64,000 bases of DNA, taken from the NCBI GenBank assembly GCA_026707665.1, contig JAPOWK010000050.1:1-64000 (forward strand). The letters are read 5' to 3'. The notes under the pieces are model-generated. The model saw only the letters and a program-made list of their open reading frames with translations, made no database searches and was not told the DNA's origin. The number at the start of each line of letters is the position of its first letter. The first letter of the stretch is position 1. Shown here piece after piece: positions 16,661 to 24,201 of the stretch. The stretch comes from Chloroflexota bacterium. GTDB taxonomy: Bacteria; Chloroflexota; Anaerolineae; Aggregatilineales; Phototrophicaceae. The translations under genes were made by a program, and so were the position numbers.

Positions 16661-17923
16661 CTATGTATCGCCGGTCTCGCCGGCTTGGGTATCAAAGGCG
16701 GTGATGAGCCTGTCAACCAGGGCTTCAAGCGCCAGAATGGCCTGGGGGCGCTCGATACAGCCGCCATCTTGAATTGTATTATTGAGATTCTCCATCAATA
16801 CGCCGTCAACTATGCAGTCGCCGCCTGAGTTGTTGGCAACATGGCTGTTGCGCAACTTGAGTCTGCCCAGGATATCGGTATCGGCGTACACATACAGGCC
16901 GCCGCCGTGCTCGGACGTATTGTTGTCGATTGTCATACCATCAGCGGTGACGCTGCCGTCCCGAACCAGCATACCGCCACCAACTCTCGTGGCTGAATTT
17001 CCACTTATGGTACTGTTGAACATGAGTATCGTGCCTGACGAATTGTAGATGGCGCCGCCGTCAAGCGCTGTTGCGCTGTTATTTAGAAATTCGGCGTCAA
17101 CGATACCAACGTCGCCGCTATTGGCGAGCGCGCCAGCGCTCCCGGCCCTGTTTCCGCTAAACTTGCCGCCGATAATGCTCAGGTCGCCGAAGTTGGAGAT
17201 GGCGCCAGCGTAGCTGACGGCCAAATTGTCTTCAAATGTACTGTAAAAGATGTCGCTGTCGCCCCGGTTGACTACCGCGCCGCCAGCGCTGTATTCTTCA
17301 CCGGTCGCCACATTGCCTGTGAATGTGCTGGCTTGTATGCCACTGTATCCGTCGTTGTATATCGCGCCGCCGTAAAGTGCAGAGTTGTCAATGAAACGAC
17401 TGCTGTTGACGTCAAGCGTTCCGCCTTCCCCGACATAGATGGCGCCACCATAGCTGAGATCCCCGCCGCCAGCCCGGTTGCCCGCGAACACGCTGGCGTT
17501 GATGGTCGCCACTGTCCATTTGTCGATGACAATCGCGCCGCCGAATTCTGCATATGCGTCAATCACGGTCAGGCGATTGATGGTAAGCAGGCCGCCTTGC
17601 ATGACATAAAATATACGAAACTGATTATCGCCGCTGACGGGATGCCCGTCGCCTTCAATGGTGACTTGGGATTGGATGGGAGGGAGCGATTTCGTCAGCG
17701 TGACGTGCTCTGTCAGGTGGATGGTATCAGGACCTGAGCCAGCTCGGCATTCTCGCACCTCCGTGTCCCAATTGGCGCTCCTGATTGCATCTGCCAGATT
17801 GCATTTGGCGTCCACCGTGATGTCGGCAGCATCGACATGCGCCGACGCCATGACCAACCCGGCGCAAACAAGACAAACGATGGTTATGTTCTGGCAAAGA
17901 ATTCTCATGATCGCCTTGCTCAT
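16661..17923 (-). CDS. Secreted CSLREA-type right-handed beta-helix protein
   Basis: A 420-residue exported protein. A signal peptide (ITIVCLVCAGLVMASAHVDA) is followed by the CSLREA-type segment (KCNLADAIRSANWDTEV). From about residue 85 onward are repeated rungs with GGAI(Y/V) and N-rich turns, such as FGGAIVI, YGGAIYVGEGGTLDV, LYGGAIYNDG and HGGGLYVYAD, predicting a right-handed parallel beta-helix. The C-terminal 35 residues are helical and lack the rungs. No sorting motif or anchor is seen. A second, larger member is at 52225. The likely role is a surface or extracellular polysaccharide-interacting protein. Confidence 0.8.
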   Translation of the reverse strand: MSKAIMRILCQNITIVCLVCAGLVMASAHVDAADITVDAKCNLADAIRSANWDTEVRECRAGSGPDTIHLTEHVTLTKSLPPIQSQVTIEGDGHPVSGDNQFRIFYVMQGGLLTINRLTVIDAYAEFGGAIVIDKWTVATINASVFAGNRAGGGDLSYGGAIYVGEGGTLDVNSSRFIDNSALYGGAIYNDGYSGIQASTFTGNVATGEEYSAGGAVVNRGDSDIFYSTFEDNLAVSYAGAISNFGDLSIIGGKFSGNRAGSAGALANSGDVGIVDAEFLNNSATALDGGAIYNSSGTILMFNSTISGNSATRVGGGMLVRDGSVTADGMTIDNNTSEHGGGLYVYADTDILGRLKLRNSHVANNSGGDCIVDGVLMENLNNTIQDGGCIERPQAILALEALVDRLITAFDTQAGETGDT

Positions 17924-18085
17924 TTTTGCTAAATCCTTGTGAATGCCGTAGTCTATCGGTCAACTTCTTGAACGGCAATACAATTGCGGGCGCAGGCTGG
18001 TTTGACAGCGCCCAATGGACTGAGTAGAATTTGCCTCATTCAGTCGCTTGCCAAGTGTTACCATATCCTGTTGGGAGAGAACACA

Positions 18086-18727
18086 GTGGAGCCGATTTCT
18101 ACAGTGGCGAATACGCTTGCGTTGAAGCAAGAACTCGTCGAGGGCGCGGCGCTGGTCGCTAGTATCGGGTTGGTGCCGCTGACGCAGGGCAATCTCAGCC
18201 TGCGCGATCCCGAAAGCGGGTACATTCTAATGACGCCGCATGATTACGCCTACGACCAGATGACCATCGACGATGTCCTGGTGCAGGATTTGGCTGGCAA
18301 CGTCATCGAGGGCTTCCGCGAGCCGTCGCACGAGTCGCCCGTGCATCTCGCTGTGTATGAGAAACGGCCGGAAGTGCTCGGCATCGTACACGCCGAGCCG
18401 ATCTACACCAATCTCTTCGGCGTCTTGCACAAGGCGATCGCGCCGCTGCACGTCAATACGCTGATTGATGTGGGCGGCGAGGTGCCGGTGATGCCCTTTG
18501 CGCCCAGCGGCTCGCGCCAATTTGGTTACGATATGCTGGAGGTGATGGGCGACAGACGCGCAGTGGTCTGGGCGAATCACGGCATGCTGGCGGTGGGCGA
18601 CAGCCTGCGCAAGGCGATTCACTGCACGGTCATGGTCGAGATATCGGCCCAGCTTTATCACATGGCGCTGCAGCATGGCGAGCCGCATTTGATTCCGCCG
18701 GAGTATCATGACCGCCTGGTCGGTTAA
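18086..18727 (+). CDS. Class II aldolase/adducin family protein
   Basis: A 213-residue class II aldolase, a zinc enzyme related to L-fuculose-1-phosphate aldolase that cleaves a phosphorylated ketose to dihydroxyacetone phosphate and an aldehyde. The GTG at 18086 has GGGAGAG 6 bases upstream, and longer starts add sequence unlike the family. The catalytic Glu is E83 (PSHESPVH) and zinc His candidates are H102 and H165 (WANHGML). Position 104 is Glu (VHAEP) where the family normally has His, so one metal ligand is changed. It heads the transporter and kinase locus that follows. Confidence 0.82.
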   Translation: MEPISTVANTLALKQELVEGAALVASIGLVPLTQGNLSLRDPESGYILMTPHDYAYDQMTIDDVLVQDLAGNVIEGFREPSHESPVHLAVYEKRPEVLGIVHAEPIYTNLFGVLHKAIAPLHVNTLIDVGGEVPVMPFAPSGSRQFGYDMLEVMGDRRAVVWANHGMLAVGDSLRKAIHCTVMVEISAQLYHMALQHGEPHLIPPEYHDRLVG

Positions 18728-18753
18728 ACGCACGACCGTTGTTGAATACAGTC

Positions 18754-18822
18754 TGTAGGGGCGAGAGACGGGCCGTGTCGGAGGTCAGTGTCTACGCGAC
18801 CCACGCGCCCCTTGTCTCGCCC
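18754..18822 (+). repeat. Long-loop palindromic repeat, plus orientation
   Basis: TGTAGGGGCGAGA and TCTCGCCC are separated by about 45 bases instead of the usual 4-5. The loop contains GGTCAGTGTCTACGCGACCC (18783-18802), related to the segment nested in the 186 bp elements. It lies between the aldolase and the binding-protein gene. Confidence 0.6.
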
Positions 18823-18903
18823 AAGACAACGAAAGGAGGCTCGCATCTAATAGAATCAGCGCTAGGTCAAATCGTGCCGTTACATTTAATGAGGAGAAGA
18901 AAC

Positions 18904-20178
18904 ATGTATCGCAAAGTCGTTTTCGCAATGTTCGTCCTGCTCGTCCTGGCGGTGAGCATTCCCGCCTTCGCCCAGGATGAAGTGGTCGTCCGCTTTCGTT
19001 CCTGGAGCCCGGTGATCGCCACCACCAACGCGATGATCGAAGCCTTCAATGAGGCGAACCCGGATATCACGATTGAGCCGGATATCACCAACTATCCCGA
19101 ATACCTCGTTGACTTGCAGACGATGGCGGCCGGCGGCAGCCTGCCCGATTTGATCGGCTTGGAGCCCGGCGCTTTGACCCAGCAATACCGCGATCACCTG
19201 ATGCCGCTGCAAGATTGCGCCGTCTCCACCTGGGGCGAGGATTGGGAGGATCAGTTCTTCCCGGTCGGCATCGAGCAGGCGCGCCTGGGCAACCCCGAGG
19301 GCGATGACAATATCTACGGCTTGCCAGTGCTCGTGCAGACGATCAATATGTGGTATACGGTGCCGATCTTTGAAGATGCCGGCGTCGAGCCACCGACCAC
19401 CTACGACGAGTTGAAGGAACTGGCTGAACTGTTCAACGCCCAGGGCATCGCGCCGGTGATGATCGGCGCGGGCGACGGCTGGATCCGCCGCGATGTTTAC
19501 ATGCAGCTGATTCACAATGTCGCGCCCGGCTTGATCTACGAAGCGGAAGACGGCATGGCCAGCTTCACTGATGAGCCCTTCGTCGAGGCGATGACCTGGT
19601 GGAAGCGCCTCTTTGACGACGGCATCTTCCAGATGGGCGCGTTGGGCATGACTCACTATCCGGCCGCTGTCGAGCAGATTCAGGCGGGGCGCGCCGCCAT
19701 GTTCCCGATGGGCGCCTGGTGGCAGCAGCAAGCGGCTAACGCTGATCCGCCACCGCTTGATGTGAACCTGCAGGGCTACGCGCCTTTCAAGTTCCCCGAT
19801 GTGACCGGCATGGGCGCGCCGGAAGACTTGCTGGGCGGCATTGACGTCATGATGGGCGTCACGCGTGGTTCGGCGAATCCGGACGCGGCTTGCAAGGTCA
19901 TCACCGATTGGATCAGCGGCGCCGGCGCGCAGGCTTTGATCAACACCTACAACGACCTGCCCGCTTACATCGGCTTGCGCCCCGCGTCCTTCGGCTCGGA
20001 GAATCAGGAAGCGGTCTGGGATCTCTTCACCGAAGATTGGCTGGCTAGCGTGCAATACGCCCGTCAGTTGAAGAGCCCGGATGTCAAGCAGGCGCTGGAA
20101 GACGCGCTGGCTGCTGTGGCCGCGGGTGAGATGACGCCGGCCGAGGGCATGCAGCTGGTTCAAGACGCCAATATGTAG
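18904..20178 (+). CDS. Sugar ABC transporter substrate-binding protein (CUT1)
   Basis: A 424-residue family 1 extracellular solute-binding protein. The start at 18904 has GAGGAG upstream and is followed by a signal peptide ending AFA-Q near residue 23. There is no lipobox cysteine, so it is not an obvious lipoprotein. The mature part has the usual pattern: VVRFRSWSPVIA, AAGGSLPDLIGL, IYGLPVLVQTINMWYT and AMFPMGAWWQQQA. It probably binds a sugar or polyol for the two permeases downstream. Its stop codon TAG falls inside a degenerate palindromic repeat (TGTAGGGGTTCGACCCC). Confidence 0.92.
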   Translation: MYRKVVFAMFVLLVLAVSIPAFAQDEVVVRFRSWSPVIATTNAMIEAFNEANPDITIEPDITNYPEYLVDLQTMAAGGSLPDLIGLEPGALTQQYRDHLMPLQDCAVSTWGEDWEDQFFPVGIEQARLGNPEGDDNIYGLPVLVQTINMWYTVPIFEDAGVEPPTTYDELKELAELFNAQGIAPVMIGAGDGWIRRDVYMQLIHNVAPGLIYEAEDGMASFTDEPFVEAMTWWKRLFDDGIFQMGALGMTHYPAAVEQIQAGRAAMFPMGAWWQQQAANADPPPLDVNLQGYAPFKFPDVTGMGAPEDLLGGIDVMMGVTRGSANPDAACKVITDWISGAGAQALINTYNDLPAYIGLRPASFGSENQEAVWDLFTEDWLASVQYARQLKSPDVKQALEDALAAVAAGEMTPAEGMQLVQDANM

Positions 20179-20190
20179 GGGTTCGACCCC
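20174..20190 (+). repeat. Minimal palindromic repeat overlapping a stop codon
   Basis: TGTAGGGGTTCGACCCC, a short member of the repeat family whose GGGG/CCCC stem lacks the variable part. The TAG is the stop of the substrate-binding protein gene. Confidence 0.5.
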
Positions 20191-20205
20191 TCCCAAGGAA
20201 GAATC

Positions 20206-20234
20206 TGGAGGGGCGACCTATCAGGTCGCCCGCC
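20206..20234 (+). repeat. Short palindromic repeat, plus orientation
   Basis: TGGAGGGGCGACC, loop TATCA, GGTCGCCCGCC, first of three copies between the binding protein and permease genes. Confidence 0.8.
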
Positions 20235-20243
20235 GCGGTACTG

Positions 20244-20270
20244 TGTAGGGGCCTTACGTGTAACGCCCGC
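20244..20270 (+). repeat. Degenerate short palindromic repeat, plus orientation
   Basis: TGTAGGGGCCTTACGTGTAA followed by CGCCCGC. Head and tail are intact, and the stem is TTAC/GTAA with one irregular base. Confidence 0.65.
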
Positions 20271-20287
20271 AGAGTTCGGCCTTGGTA

Positions 20288-20315
20288 ACGGGCGTTTCGG
20301 CGAAACGCCCCTACA
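20288..20315 (-). repeat. Short palindromic repeat, minus orientation
   Basis: On the minus strand this reads TGTAGGGGCGTTTCGCCGAA followed by ACGCCCGT. It lies 27 bases before the first permease ATG. Confidence 0.82.
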
Positions 20316-20342
20316 CGGTTGCCTTTAGAACGGGCTTCCCCC

Positions 20343-21230
20343 ATGTCCCGAAACTGGCTGATCGACAATCAGGGACTCTTCTTCATGGCGCCGGCCATGA
20401 TCCTGTTTGTCGTTTTTGTGCTCTATCCCATCTTCTATATCTTCAACGCCAGCATGTATGACTGGGACGGCATCAACGAAGCGACTTATGTTGGCCTCCA
20501 GAATTACAGCGAAATGTTCACTGATGACCGCGTCTTCGCCGTCTCCATTCGCAATTCCGTCTACTGGACATTCTTGACCATCTTCCCGCAGATGTTCCTG
20601 GGCTTCATCCTGGCGTACATCCTGACATCGGGGGTGCCGCTACAGAATGTCTTCCGCATCATATTCTTCATGCCGGCTATCGTTTCGCCCGTTGTGCTCG
20701 GCATCGTCTGGCAGCGGATATATGCGCCCTTCGGCGGCTTGCTGGCCGACCTGGGGCGAGAAATCGGCGCCATGTTTCTGATCCAGCCCTATATTGCCGA
20801 TCCCAAGATCGCCATCTTTTCTACGATTTTCGTCAACGTCTGGCAGTGGACTGGCTTCTCCATGTTGATGTATGTGGCCGGTTTGCAGGGCTTGTCGCAG
20901 GAGGTGCTGAGCGCGGCAGAAGTTGATGGCGCCGGAACGCGGCAGCGGATTCAGTACATTATCCTGCCGATGCTGCGTCATGTTCATTTGACGCTGATTC
21001 TGCTGGGCGTCATCGGCACGCTGCAGACCTTCGCTCTCGTCTTCATGCTGACGAAAGGCGGACCCAATCACGCCAGCGAGATGCTGCCGACCTATATCTT
21101 CCAAAAAGCCTTCACGCTGCAGAGCATGGGCTATGCCTCGGCGGTGGCGGTTGTCCTGTTGCTGATCGCGCTGAGCGCCAGCATCTTCCAGGTGCGCGTA
21201 CTCGGCTCGCGCTTTACGATTGGAAGCTAA
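20343..21230 (+). CDS. Sugar ABC transporter permease, MalF-like
   Basis: A 295-residue inner-membrane permease of the CUT1 type with six predicted helices. The first is at about residues 12-34 (LFFMAPAMILFVVFVLYPIF). The EAA loop that contacts the ATPase is SAAEVDGAGTRQRIQYIILP near residues 193-212. The ATG at 20343 begins MSRNWLIDN, and an upstream in-frame codon adds residues from repeat DNA. It pairs with the MalG-like permease at 21343. No ATPase gene is in the cluster, so a shared MsmK-type ATPase encoded elsewhere is probable. Confidence 0.92.
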   Translation: MSRNWLIDNQGLFFMAPAMILFVVFVLYPIFYIFNASMYDWDGINEATYVGLQNYSEMFTDDRVFAVSIRNSVYWTFLTIFPQMFLGFILAYILTSGVPLQNVFRIIFFMPAIVSPVVLGIVWQRIYAPFGGLLADLGREIGAMFLIQPYIADPKIAIFSTIFVNVWQWTGFSMLMYVAGLQGLSQEVLSAAEVDGAGTRQRIQYIILPMLRHVHLTLILLGVIGTLQTFALVFMLTKGGPNHASEMLPTYIFQKAFTLQSMGYASAVAVVLLLIALSASIFQVRVLGSRFTIGS

Positions 21231-21245
21231 TGATAATGCCGAACA

Positions 21246-21272
21246 GCAGGGGCGTCTTGCTGAAACGCCCGA
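21246..21272 (+). repeat. Short palindromic repeat, plus orientation
   Basis: GCAGGGGCGTCTTGCTGAAA followed by CGCCCGA. The TGTA of the head is altered and the stem has a mismatch. It is between the two permease genes and faces the copy at 21291. Confidence 0.65.
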
Positions 21273-21290
21273 TGCCTATGCCGCATTCGT

Positions 21291-21317
21291 GCGGGCGTCT
21301 CGGCGAGAAGCCCCTAC
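21291..21317 (-). repeat. Short palindromic repeat, minus orientation
   Basis: On the minus strand this reads TGTAGGGGCTTCTCGCCGAG followed by ACGCCCGC. It is 26 bases before the second permease start. Confidence 0.72.
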
Positions 21318-21342
21318 AATTATTCATTTGTAAAGGGTTGCG

Positions 21343-22173
21343 ATGACCCGCCGACAGGCAGGCAAAACGCTCGCATTCGTCTTCGTCACGGTACTCGCGC
21401 TGATCTGGCTGGTGCCGATCATCATGATGCTGGTCGTCTCGTTCATGCCGCCCGACCAGCGCGCGCCGCGTTTCGGCGGCCTGCTGATCAGCGGCGTCAG
21501 CCTGCGAAACTACGTAATCGTTTTCGAAGACGCTGAAATTATGAAGCACTTCATCAATAGCGCTGCCGTGACCATTCCCTCGGTGGCGCTGGTCGTCATC
21601 ATTAGTTCGCTGGCGGCTTTCGCATTGGCCCGCTTAAAGTTTCTCGCGCGCGACATCTGGTTTTATCTCTTGATCATGACCCTGATGCTGCCGATCCCAA
21701 CGCTGGTCGTGCCGATTTTCCAGATCAACAAAGCGCTTGGGCTGAACGACAATTATCTCGGTTTGATCCTGCCTTATACGGCGCTGGGCGTGCCTTTCGC
21801 CATCGTCATCTTGCGCAGCTTTTTCGCCAATTTCCCCATTGAAATTGAAGAGGCGGCGCGGCTCGATGGCTGCACGCGCTTCGGCATCTATTGGCGCATC
21901 ATGATGCCGGTAAGCTGGCCCGCTGTGGCGGTCGTCATCATCTGGCAATTCATGACCTCCTGGAACGAATTCATCCTGGCGCTGGTGACGATGAACTCGG
22001 TCGATGTCAAACCCTTGACCTTGGTACCGCTGGTCTATAGCGGGCAATTTATGATGCGCCCCGGTCCCATGTTTGCGATTTTGACCCTGATCACGCTGCC
22101 GGTGATCGTGGTCTATTATCTGATGCAGCGCTTCATGGTCAGCGGCTTGACGGCAGGCGCGGTGCGGGGGTAG
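21343..22173 (+). CDS. Sugar ABC transporter permease, MalG-like
   Basis: A 276-residue CUT1 permease with six predicted helices and the EAA loop EIEEAARLDGCTRFGIYWRI near residues 166-185. After a short basic start (MTRRQAGK) the first helix is TLAFVFVTVLALIWLVPIIM. The C-terminus (YYLMQRFMVSGLTAGAVRG) is the usual MalG ending that reaches the ATPase. Its stop TAG at 22171-22173 is supplied by the head of a palindromic repeat. It forms the channel with the MalF-like protein encoded upstream. Confidence 0.92.
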   Translation: MTRRQAGKTLAFVFVTVLALIWLVPIIMMLVVSFMPPDQRAPRFGGLLISGVSLRNYVIVFEDAEIMKHFINSAAVTIPSVALVVIISSLAAFALARLKFLARDIWFYLLIMTLMLPIPTLVVPIFQINKALGLNDNYLGLILPYTALGVPFAIVILRSFFANFPIEIEEAARLDGCTRFGIYWRIMMPVSWPAVAVVIIWQFMTSWNEFILALVTMNSVDVKPLTLVPLVYSGQFMMRPGPMFAILTLITLPVIVVYYLMQRFMVSGLTAGAVRG

Positions 22174-22214
22174 GGGCGAGAACCGCGTGGGCGCGTATAG
22201 CTGGTTCGCCCGCC
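22170..22214 (+). repeat. Long-loop palindromic repeat, plus orientation
   Basis: GTAGGGGCGAGAACC and GGTTCGCCCGCC enclose an 18-base loop containing CGCGTGGGCGCGTATAG, related in inverted form to the loop of the copy at 18754. The TAG is the stop of the MalG-like gene. Confidence 0.65.
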
Positions 22215-22273
22215 GACGGCGAGATCTATCAGGCTTGTCCCTCACTGAATAATGCCTGTTATCGACACGGTTT

Positions 22274-22459
22274 TACCCCATCCCCGGCCTTTCCCCAGTT
22301 GAACTAGGGAAGGGTGACTCGGCGGCAATTTTGGGAGATTCAAGTGCTATACCAGCGAAAAACTGAGCGACCTTCATCGCGGCGAGAGTGCTCCCCCTTC
22401 CCAAGCTGGCTGGATCACGTAGACATAGACCTTCGAAAGGGGGGTTGGGGGATGGGGTG
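22274..22459 (-). repeat. 186 bp inverted-ended element, copy 2
   Basis: It has TACCCCATCCCC at 22274-22285 and GGGGATGGGGT at 22448-22458. Compared with copies 1 and 3 it is inverted: its minus strand carries, in order, CCCCC..., the nested GGTCTATGTCTACGTGAT segment (22415-22435 region), GGGAAGGGGGAGCACTC and GAGTCACCCTTCCC. The middle 50 bases differ from copy 1. The shared ends and arms mark it as the same element. Confidence 0.8.
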
Positions 22460-22497
22460 AAGAGGCGCGCTACAATGACCCGGTTGCGGACAAGCCT

Positions 22498-22524
22498 TGT
22501 AGGGGCGACCCACCGGGTCGCCCG
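22498..22524 (+). repeat. Short palindromic repeat, plus orientation
   Basis: TGTAGGGGCGACCC, loop ACC, GGGTCGCCCG. It is preceded by GCGGACAAGCCT, which also occurs near the other two 186 bp element copies. Confidence 0.82.
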
Positions 22525-22627
22525 TACGCACGGAAGGTGAGTCGCCCAAACGTACCGATGCCCGTAGCTGTATCCGACGAGCGTTTACGAGGTGTTTGCT
22601 AAAACACTCGCCAGAGAGGAATATGCC

Positions 22628-24139
22628 ATGTCTCTGATGGGCATAGATGTCGGCACGACCGGTTGCAAGGTCGTCGCTTTTGACGAGTCCGGCGCAGTCT
22701 TGGCGCAGGCGGGGCGCGAGTATCCGCTGCTCAGTCCCAATCCAGGCTGGTACGAACTGGATCCGGAGCAGGTATGGTCCTTCATCTGCGAATGCCTGCG
22801 CGAGGTCAATAATCAAGTGCGGCATGATCCGGTGACGGCGCTGTCACTATCTTCGCAGGGGGAAGCGATGGCGCCCGTGTCGGAGGACGGCCGCGTGCTG
22901 GCGAACAGCCCGGTCAGCTCCGACCGCCGCAACACCAAGCAGACGGCCGAGATGGAAGCGGCGCTGGGGGTGGAGCGCATCTTCGCCTTGACCGGCCAGC
23001 CGATGAGCACGATTTACACCCTGCCCAAAATACTCTGGTGGCGGGATCACGCGCCGGAAATCCTGGACAAGACCTGGAAATTCCTTTGCTATGTTGACTT
23101 CGTCGCTTTCAAGCTGGGCGTGGAACCGGTCATCGATTTCAGCATGGCTGCGCGCACGCTGGCTTTTGATTATCGGACGGAAGATTGGTCGGACGAGTTG
23201 CTGGCAGCCGGGCATATCCGCCGCGATCAGTTGGCGCGACCGCTGCCGAGCGGCGAAATCATCGGCGAGATCCCGCGTAGGCTGGCGGATGAGCTGGGTT
23301 TCATCGGATCGGTCAAAGTGGTGACCGGCGGGCATGATCAGCCGGCGGGCGCCTTGGGGGCCGGTGTGTTGCAGCCGGGCACTGCCATGTTAGCCATCGG
23401 CACGACCGAAGCGCTGGTCGCGGTTACCGACCGACCGCGCAGGCAGATGCTGGAATACAACGTCTCTTGCTATCATCATGCGGCGCCGGGCAACTTCATC
23501 GCGCTCAGCGGCAATCAAACGGGCGGCCGCCTGCTGCGCTGGTATCGCGATGAGCTGGCGGCGGCTGAACGCGCGGTCGCCGATGAGACCGGTCGTGATG
23601 TTTACGAGGTGATCATTGAGCAGATTGGCGACGCGCCCGGCGACATGATCCTATTGCCGTACTTCGTCGGCAGTGGCGCGCTGCACAACGATCCGCTGGC
23701 GAGCGGCGCGCTGATTGGGCTGAACTTTGACAGCAAGCGCGCCGATATCGTCCGAGCGATTCTAGAAGGCTTAACATACGAGCAGGCGTTTTGCATCCGC
23801 CTGTTGAACGAGGCCGGCGTAGCGGTCAATCGCATCAGAGCCATCGGCGGCGGCTCGCGCTCCGAGCGCTGGATGCAGATCAAATCGGACATCACGGGTC
23901 TGCCAATCTCGGTCATCCACACATCGGAGGCGGCTAGTCTGGGCGTGGCGATGCTGGCCGGCTGCGCGACCGGCGTCTATAGCAGCCTCGAGGAAGCGGC
24001 CAGCCAGTTGATTACAGTGCGCAAGACCTTTTATCCGCGCCCCGATCGCGCGGGCCATTACCAACTGCAATTGAAGATATACGCGGACCTGTACCAGGCG
24101 CTGCGCCCTATATACCAGGCGCTGGCGGCGGAAGATTGA
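22628..24139 (+). CDS. FGGY-family carbohydrate kinase (xylulokinase-like)
   Basis: A 503-residue ATP-dependent sugar kinase of the FGGY family. The first ATPase motif is GIDVGTTGCK at residues 5-14. The second half has GGHDQPAGALGAG and GGGSRSERWMQIKSDITGLP, which fits xylulokinase and fuculokinase relatives. The ATG at 22628 follows GAGAGGA. With the class II aldolase at 18086 and the transporter it completes a route of import, phosphorylation and aldol cleavage, so the substrate could be a ketose such as L-fuculose or L-rhamnulose. Sequence alone does not choose among FGGY substrates. Confidence 0.88.
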   Translation: MSLMGIDVGTTGCKVVAFDESGAVLAQAGREYPLLSPNPGWYELDPEQVWSFICECLREVNNQVRHDPVTALSLSSQGEAMAPVSEDGRVLANSPVSSDRRNTKQTAEMEAALGVERIFALTGQPMSTIYTLPKILWWRDHAPEILDKTWKFLCYVDFVAFKLGVEPVIDFSMAARTLAFDYRTEDWSDELLAAGHIRRDQLARPLPSGEIIGEIPRRLADELGFIGSVKVVTGGHDQPAGALGAGVLQPGTAMLAIGTTEALVAVTDRPRRQMLEYNVSCYHHAAPGNFIALSGNQTGGRLLRWYRDELAAAERAVADETGRDVYEVIIEQIGDAPGDMILLPYFVGSGALHNDPLASGALIGLNFDSKRADIVRAILEGLTYEQAFCIRLLNEAGVAVNRIRAIGGGSRSERWMQIKSDITGLPISVIHTSEAASLGVAMLAGCATGVYSSLEEAASQLITVRKTFYPRPDRAGHYQLQLKIYADLYQALRPIYQALAAED

Positions 24140-24201
24140 TTGCGCGCGCGCTACCTTGATTGCGCAGACTGAATCGTTCGCCATCGCATTCGCGCTGTGA
24201 A

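Larger units (their letters stand above)
22174..22627. other. Gene-free repeat-rich region
   Basis: About 454 bases between the second permease and the kinase. It contains a long-loop palindromic repeat, the second copy of the 186 bp element and one short palindromic repeat. The last 100 bases before the kinase start show a GAGAGGA ribosome-binding site but no clear promoter. Confidence 0.75.

Noticed and set aside
18886..20196. A 436-codon open frame on the minus strand across the binding-protein gene
   Set aside because: It is a shadow of a clear substrate-binding protein. GC-rich codon use makes such antisense frames common here.
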